Assembly: GCA_030731175.1 (NCBI GenBank)
Contig: JANQUM010000453.1
Span: 1-13,296, forward strand
DNA length: 13,296 bases
From: Spirosomataceae bacterium
Lineage (GTDB): Bacteria > Bacteroidota > Bacteroidia > Cytophagales > Spirosomataceae
Direction of reading: 5' to 3'
Positions 11,001 to 13,296 of this stretch are shown in pieces; within the stretch, counting starts at the first letter, position 1; every line of letters starts with the position of its first letter. The notes beneath the pieces were generated by a model. The model saw only the letters and a program-made list of their open reading frames with translations, did no database searches and was not told where the DNA came from. A program made the position numbers and the translations under genes.

Positions 11001-13296
11001 TAATAGACATCGCATTGTTGAAAACTGCCAATAAGCGTATTGTAGAAAGAAATGATATAGTTACTTATACAATCACCGTCGAAAACGAAACGCCTGGTGC
11101 AGAAACTGCAGCTACTAACGTAAAGGTACAGGATGTACTTCCAAGCGGTTTGACGTTTGTTTCAAGCAGTACCTTCACTAATACAGGTGGCGTGCTTCAG
11201 GCAACTATCCCGACAATTGCTGTCGGTCAGACCATCACATTGACTTACCAAGCATTGGTAACGGGTTCTGGTAATATCATGAACTTCGCTCAGGTTATTG
11301 CCGCAGACCAAAAAGACGTAGATTCTTCTCCGGGTAATGGCCCGTTAGTAAACGAAGATGATGACGATGACGAGGTAATCACTGTACAAGGTGTTGAGCC
11401 ATTAATTGACTTGAGCCTTCAAAAGTTTGTAAGTAATTCTTCTCCAAAATTAAACGATAACCTTACCTACACGATTCGCGTGAAGAACGACGGTCCAGAC
11501 GCCGCAACGAATGTCGAAGTAAAAGACGTAATGCCAGCTTCGCTTCAATTTGTAAGCGTAACGGGTGGCGACGCCACTTCAACATCGGGTGGAACAGTTA
11601 CTGCCTCGTTCAATAGCATTGCTGTTGGGCAAACGGTTCAGTTTGTAGTGGTTGCTAAAGTTATCGGAACGGGTTCAGTTACGAATACCGCCGAAGTGAC
11701 AAAAGCAGATCAAGGCGACAAAGACTCAACTCCAGGTAACGGAGTTGAAACCGAAGATGATTTCGGAAAAGTAACCGTAACAGTTCAGCCTGAAGAGTGT
11801 AAAGCAGTTACGCCACTCATAGCGTGTGCGAACCCTTACATCTGTTCGGGAGAAAGTACTTCAATTTCAGCCGTTGGTTGTAACGGAACTATAGTGTGGT
11901 CAACGGGTGCAACGGGTAATTTGATTACCGTAACGCCAACCGTAACGACTACTTACACCGCTCAATGTAGAGTAGGTGAGTGCTTGAGCCCAACTTCAAA
12001 CCCAGTAACAGTTGTTGTAAATTCAGTAGCTCCGCCATTGGTAACGGCCTCTGAAACAACTATTTGTAGTGGTTCACGCACCACATTGACCGCAACTGGA
12101 TGTACTGGTTCAATCCTTTGGTCAAACGGAATGGTTGGGTCATCGATTCAAGTAGCTCCATTGACAAACACAGTTTACACTGCTATCTGTAAAGTGGCTA
12201 CTTGTGAAAGTGCTAACTCGCAACCTATAACGATAACAGTAGGAAGCACAACAGTTGCTCCGACAATTGCGAGTACTGTAAGCACAATTTGTGCAGGTCA
12301 GCAAGCAACGCTTACTGCAGCTGGTTGTACTGGAATAATCACCTGGAGTACCGGAGCAACTGGAAACTCGATTACTATTACGCCAATTGCAACAGCTACT
12401 TACACCGCAGTATGTCGAGTAGGATCTTGTACAAGTCCGGCCTCAACACCGTTGACGATTACAATTACTTCAAAGGAAACTCCAACAATTACTGCGAGCA
12501 AAGAAGCAACTTGTGGTGGCGAAGCCATTACGCTTACTGCTGCTAATTGTGCAGGAACAATTACCTGGAGTACTGGGGCAACCGGAAATTCAATCACAGT
12601 GACGCCAGCAGCAACAACGACCTACACCGCAACTTGCGGAACGGGAGTATGTGCTGGAACGGCATCTAAGATAATAACTGTAGGTTCAGGCGGAATAGCA
12701 CCAACCATCACGGCGAGTGCAAACAATGTATGTGCGGGTTCTCCAGTAACGCTTACGGCAGCTGGATGTACAGGCGGAACAATCACTTGGAATACTGGAG
12801 CAGCCGGAAGTACGCTAACGGTTTCACCAAATGCTACTACTACTTACACTGCTACGTGTACAACCGGGGTATCTTGTACAGGTTCACAGACAATAACAGT
12901 TAATGTGAAACCAAGACCAAATACACCAGTGGTAACTTGCGGAAAAGAGCGAATTTGTGCGGGAGAGGCATTAGTCTTCACTGGACATAACTGCGACGGA
13001 ATTGTAACTTGGTCAACGGGTGTAACGGGTAAAACAATGACCGTTAATCCGTTAGTAACCACTATTTACACAGCAACTTGTACTGTAGATGAATGCGTAA
13101 GTTTACCATCAGTTCCAGTGACAATCACTGTAATTACAGAAACACCGACAATCACGGCGATTAACGAAACGGTTTGTGCAAATGGCTCAACTGTTCTAAC
13201 CGCAGCGAATTGCTCAGGAACATATACCTGGAGTACAGGTGCAAACACCGTAGCAATTACGGTATCGCCTGCCGTTACCACTACTTATTCAGTAAC
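8075..13296 (+). CDS. Giant secreted DUF11 / Ig-like repeat surface protein, C-terminus beyond window
   Basis: One frame of 1740 codons without a stop runs from ATG 8075 (in-frame TAA at 8042; second ATG at 8081) off the right edge. Residues 1-102 are a hydrophilic extension, then a signal peptide 103-132 (MGFKSLQKPLFKY, a hydrophobic core, MTAFGQ). The exported part has DUF11-type modules starting near residues 136, 349, 507, 663, 977 and 1111, each with a DLxLxK opening and a YTIxVxNxG...ATNVxVxDxxP core. Ig-like domains are inserted at about 262-347, 802-889 and 889-973. Asp/Glu-rich linkers follow most DUF11 modules. From residue 1246 a Cys-rich Ig-like repeat of 73-75 residues occurs at least seven times. 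Such proteins in this phylum are generally cell-surface or secreted, often by type IX secretion; the sorting domain that would prove this would be outside the window. Adhesion or matrix function is inferred from architecture. Translation could instead start at ATG 8381 (residue 103). Confidence 0.88.
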   Translation, partial: MLMNFTQVHSETRNNPEVLTTGRNSEPNRSEAVGLTKSLGFAPQILATKEQHIIYRQSTGTGIPESLTVVNGKTIGNSSLNAITEPIEKHTQVNSQTQNPKDMGFKSLQKPLFKYVASMLFILMTFMTAFGQLPTVDLKLSKNIDNSQPQAGDLVKFTMTLQNEGSTTATQIVVEDMFPAAGLQYGSGVTQSGSWSYNNTTGTGAWTIPSLAAGQTVRLEVTATVKTTAMGVFFNVAEVKSVNEEDYDSVPGNKKLYEDDIATACFSVPILWTVGDEYNVSIPPMYVGVANTKWMRNDVAVTSATTQASVLADGSLAITGPGSYTFTADLSSCNATGCCALQIIDATDFDLALQKLTAATSVTPGQNVTFDIKVINQGNVNATNIMVVDYIPTGFSLNDPNWDLVAGIARLKTPIASILAGQDATVKIILKVNDNLAGGTRLDNFAEISDARDPNGNVIEDKDSTPDDISDNDGVAKNDEINENGKQGGDEDDHDIASVTVVDRPIYDIALVKRTNQKKVMLGETVTFNIEVINQGTESVNNIVVADYVPAGFEMVDTGWTMVGGIAYDTIPGPLAPSTSTIVSIDLRVKADAGIGSLINVAEIAEAKDTNGNPVIDEDSNLDNTPDNDGTPVDNIVNENRKQDPTADEDDHDFETVEILGNFDLSLQKIAASSSVKPGDNITYTISVKNEGDIDATDVKVKDNVPNGLTLIGDNFQIESGFAVLKTAIPSIKVGETKSVTITFKVSETFTGKIVNVAEISQAKDPEGKDITDTDSTPNNNEDGEDDQDDAEITVTPIDNNCNTITSITASIESICVGESSMVSAVSSNGSDIKWYLTPTLGTILFTTKSGEEFKVEPSTNIVYYAELATVTAANCPNVRLPLVVQVNARPLNPTCSESVDICSDEKISLNDYIINAVTTPGGTFEWRTGALSSSPLVADPASVGPGKYYLFEKSGAGCFSNPAILNVKAKACDKLIDIALLKTANKRIVERNDIVTYTITVENETPGAETAATNVKVQDVLPSGLTFVSSSTFTNTGGVLQATIPTIAVGQTITLTYQALVTGSGNIMNFAQVIAADQKDVDSSPGNGPLVNEDDDDDEVITVQGVEPLIDLSLQKFVSNSSPKLNDNLTYTIRVKNDGPDAATNVEVKDVMPASLQFVSVTGGDATSTSGGTVTASFNSIAVGQTVQFVVVAKVIGTGSVTNTAEVTKADQGDKDSTPGNGVETEDDFGKVTVTVQPEECKAVTPLIACANPYICSGESTSISAVGCNGTIVWSTGATGNLITVTPTVTTTYTAQCRVGECLSPTSNPVTVVVNSVAPPLVTASETTICSGSRTTLTATGCTGSILWSNGMVGSSIQVAPLTNTVYTAICKVATCESANSQPITITVGSTTVAPTIASTVSTICAGQQATLTAAGCTGIITWSTGATGNSITITPIATATYTAVCRVGSCTSPASTPLTITITSKETPTITASKEATCGGEAITLTAANCAGTITWSTGATGNSITVTPAATTTYTATCGTGVCAGTASKIITVGSGGIAPTITASANNVCAGSPVTLTAAGCTGGTITWNTGAAGSTLTVSPNATTTYTATCTTGVSCTGSQTITVNVKPRPNTPVVTCGKERICAGEALVFTGHNCDGIVTWSTGVTGKTMTVNPLVTTIYTATCTVDECVSLPSVPVTITVITETPTITAINETVCANGSTVLTAANCSGTYTWSTGANTVAITVSPAVTTTYSV
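8151..8177 (+). other. Stem-loop inside the 5' part of the giant gene
   Basis: ACCGCT (8157-8162) and AGCGGT (8167-8172) enclose the tetraloop CAGA; AACC (8151-8154) and GGTT (8174-8177) extend the stem across a small internal loop. It is the clearest RNA structure near the start of the gene and lies between the two candidate start codons. No function is assigned. Confidence 0.4.
8384..8470 (+). other. Internal signal peptide of the giant protein
   Basis: Just after Met103 (8381) come basic residues (KSLQKPLFKY), a hydrophobic core (VASMLFILMTFMTAF) and a GQ boundary typical of Bacteroidota signal peptides, with mature LPTVDLKLSKN following. It lies 102 residues from the first possible ATG, so the protein has either a long cytosolic leader or a later start than the frame suggests. 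Confidence 0.75.
11810..13296 (+). repeat. Tandem Cys-rich Ig-like repeats, at least seven units of 219-225 bp
   Basis: Units begin near 11810, 12032, 12257, 12479, 12698, 12923 and 13142, the last cut by the window edge. Each follows the plan PxIxAS..xICxGxxxTLTAxGCxGxITWSTGATGxSITVxPxxTTTYTAxC followed in most units by a fourth Cys a few residues later, then TITV. The first and second Cys lie about 11-13 residues apart. The repeats are in frame inside the giant protein and differ at many third codon positions. Confidence 0.9.

Noticed and set aside
12289..13281. Open frames on both strands within the repeat array
   Set aside because: They recur with the repeat period because the codon pattern avoids stops in other frames; they are by-products of the repetitive coding sequence.
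11810..13296. Regular repeats considered as CRISPR or satellite DNA
   Set aside because: The period is about 222 bp, the units are diverged at the DNA level, in frame and clearly protein-coding; there are no short identical repeats with unique spacers.
1..13296. Mobile elements, tRNA, rRNA, phage or defence genes
   Set aside because: No transposase or integrase motifs, terminal repeats, tRNA-like cloverleaf or rRNA segments were seen on either strand.

Overview
The window looks like chromosomal DNA from a Bacteroidota bacterium, most likely of the order Cytophagales. The pointers are: hardly any Shine-Dalgarno sequences; a promoter-like pair of the Bacteroidetes type (TTTG with TAnnTTTG); a Cmk P-loop of the form GYSSCGKST; an outer-membrane barrel protein with a degenerate gluzincin-type head; and a very large secreted protein built from DUF11 and Ig-like modules. 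The assignment rests on these features only, not on any database match.

Layout. (1) 1-1365, minus strand: the first 455 residues of a fused enoyl-CoA hydratase / 3-hydroxyacyl-CoA dehydrogenase (FadJ/FadB type), running off the left edge. (2) 1463-2170, plus: a Nudix hydrolase of the CoA-pyrophosphatase type, transcribed divergently from the beta-oxidation gene and closed by a hairpin terminator that overlaps its stop codon and can also act on the opposite strand. (3) 2418-3539, minus: nuoA and nuoB of respiratory complex I, with no nuoC after nuoB. The 111-bp gap between them holds a G/C-rich repeat-like element, which supplies a Shine-Dalgarno for nuoB, and a second small hairpin. (4) 3675-7738, plus: cmk, an FAD-dependent amine/amino-acid oxidoreductase overlapping cmk by 8 bp, and after 25 bp an exported beta-barrel protein, probably one transcription unit ending at a strong terminator (7759-7792). 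(5) 7739-8074: a 336-bp gap with that terminator and a second strong hairpin. (6) 8075 to the right edge, plus: one uninterrupted reading frame of at least 1740 codons encoding a giant secreted protein: a 102-residue N-terminal extension, a signal peptide, six DUF11-type modules with three Ig-like insertions and Asp/Glu-rich linkers, then at least seven Cys-rich Ig-like repeats of 73-75 residues. The gene is not finished at the window end.

How they relate. Regions 1-4 are mostly housekeeping: fatty-acid oxidation, CoA or nucleotide clean-up, NADH oxidation and CMP phosphorylation. The unusual material is the metal-site-deficient barrel protein and, above all, the giant repeat protein. No defence system, CRISPR array, insertion sequence, tRNA or rRNA was found. 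I do not see clear evidence of a wholly new multi-gene system; the best candidates for something undescribed are the pre-signal-peptide extension and the repeat architecture of the giant protein.
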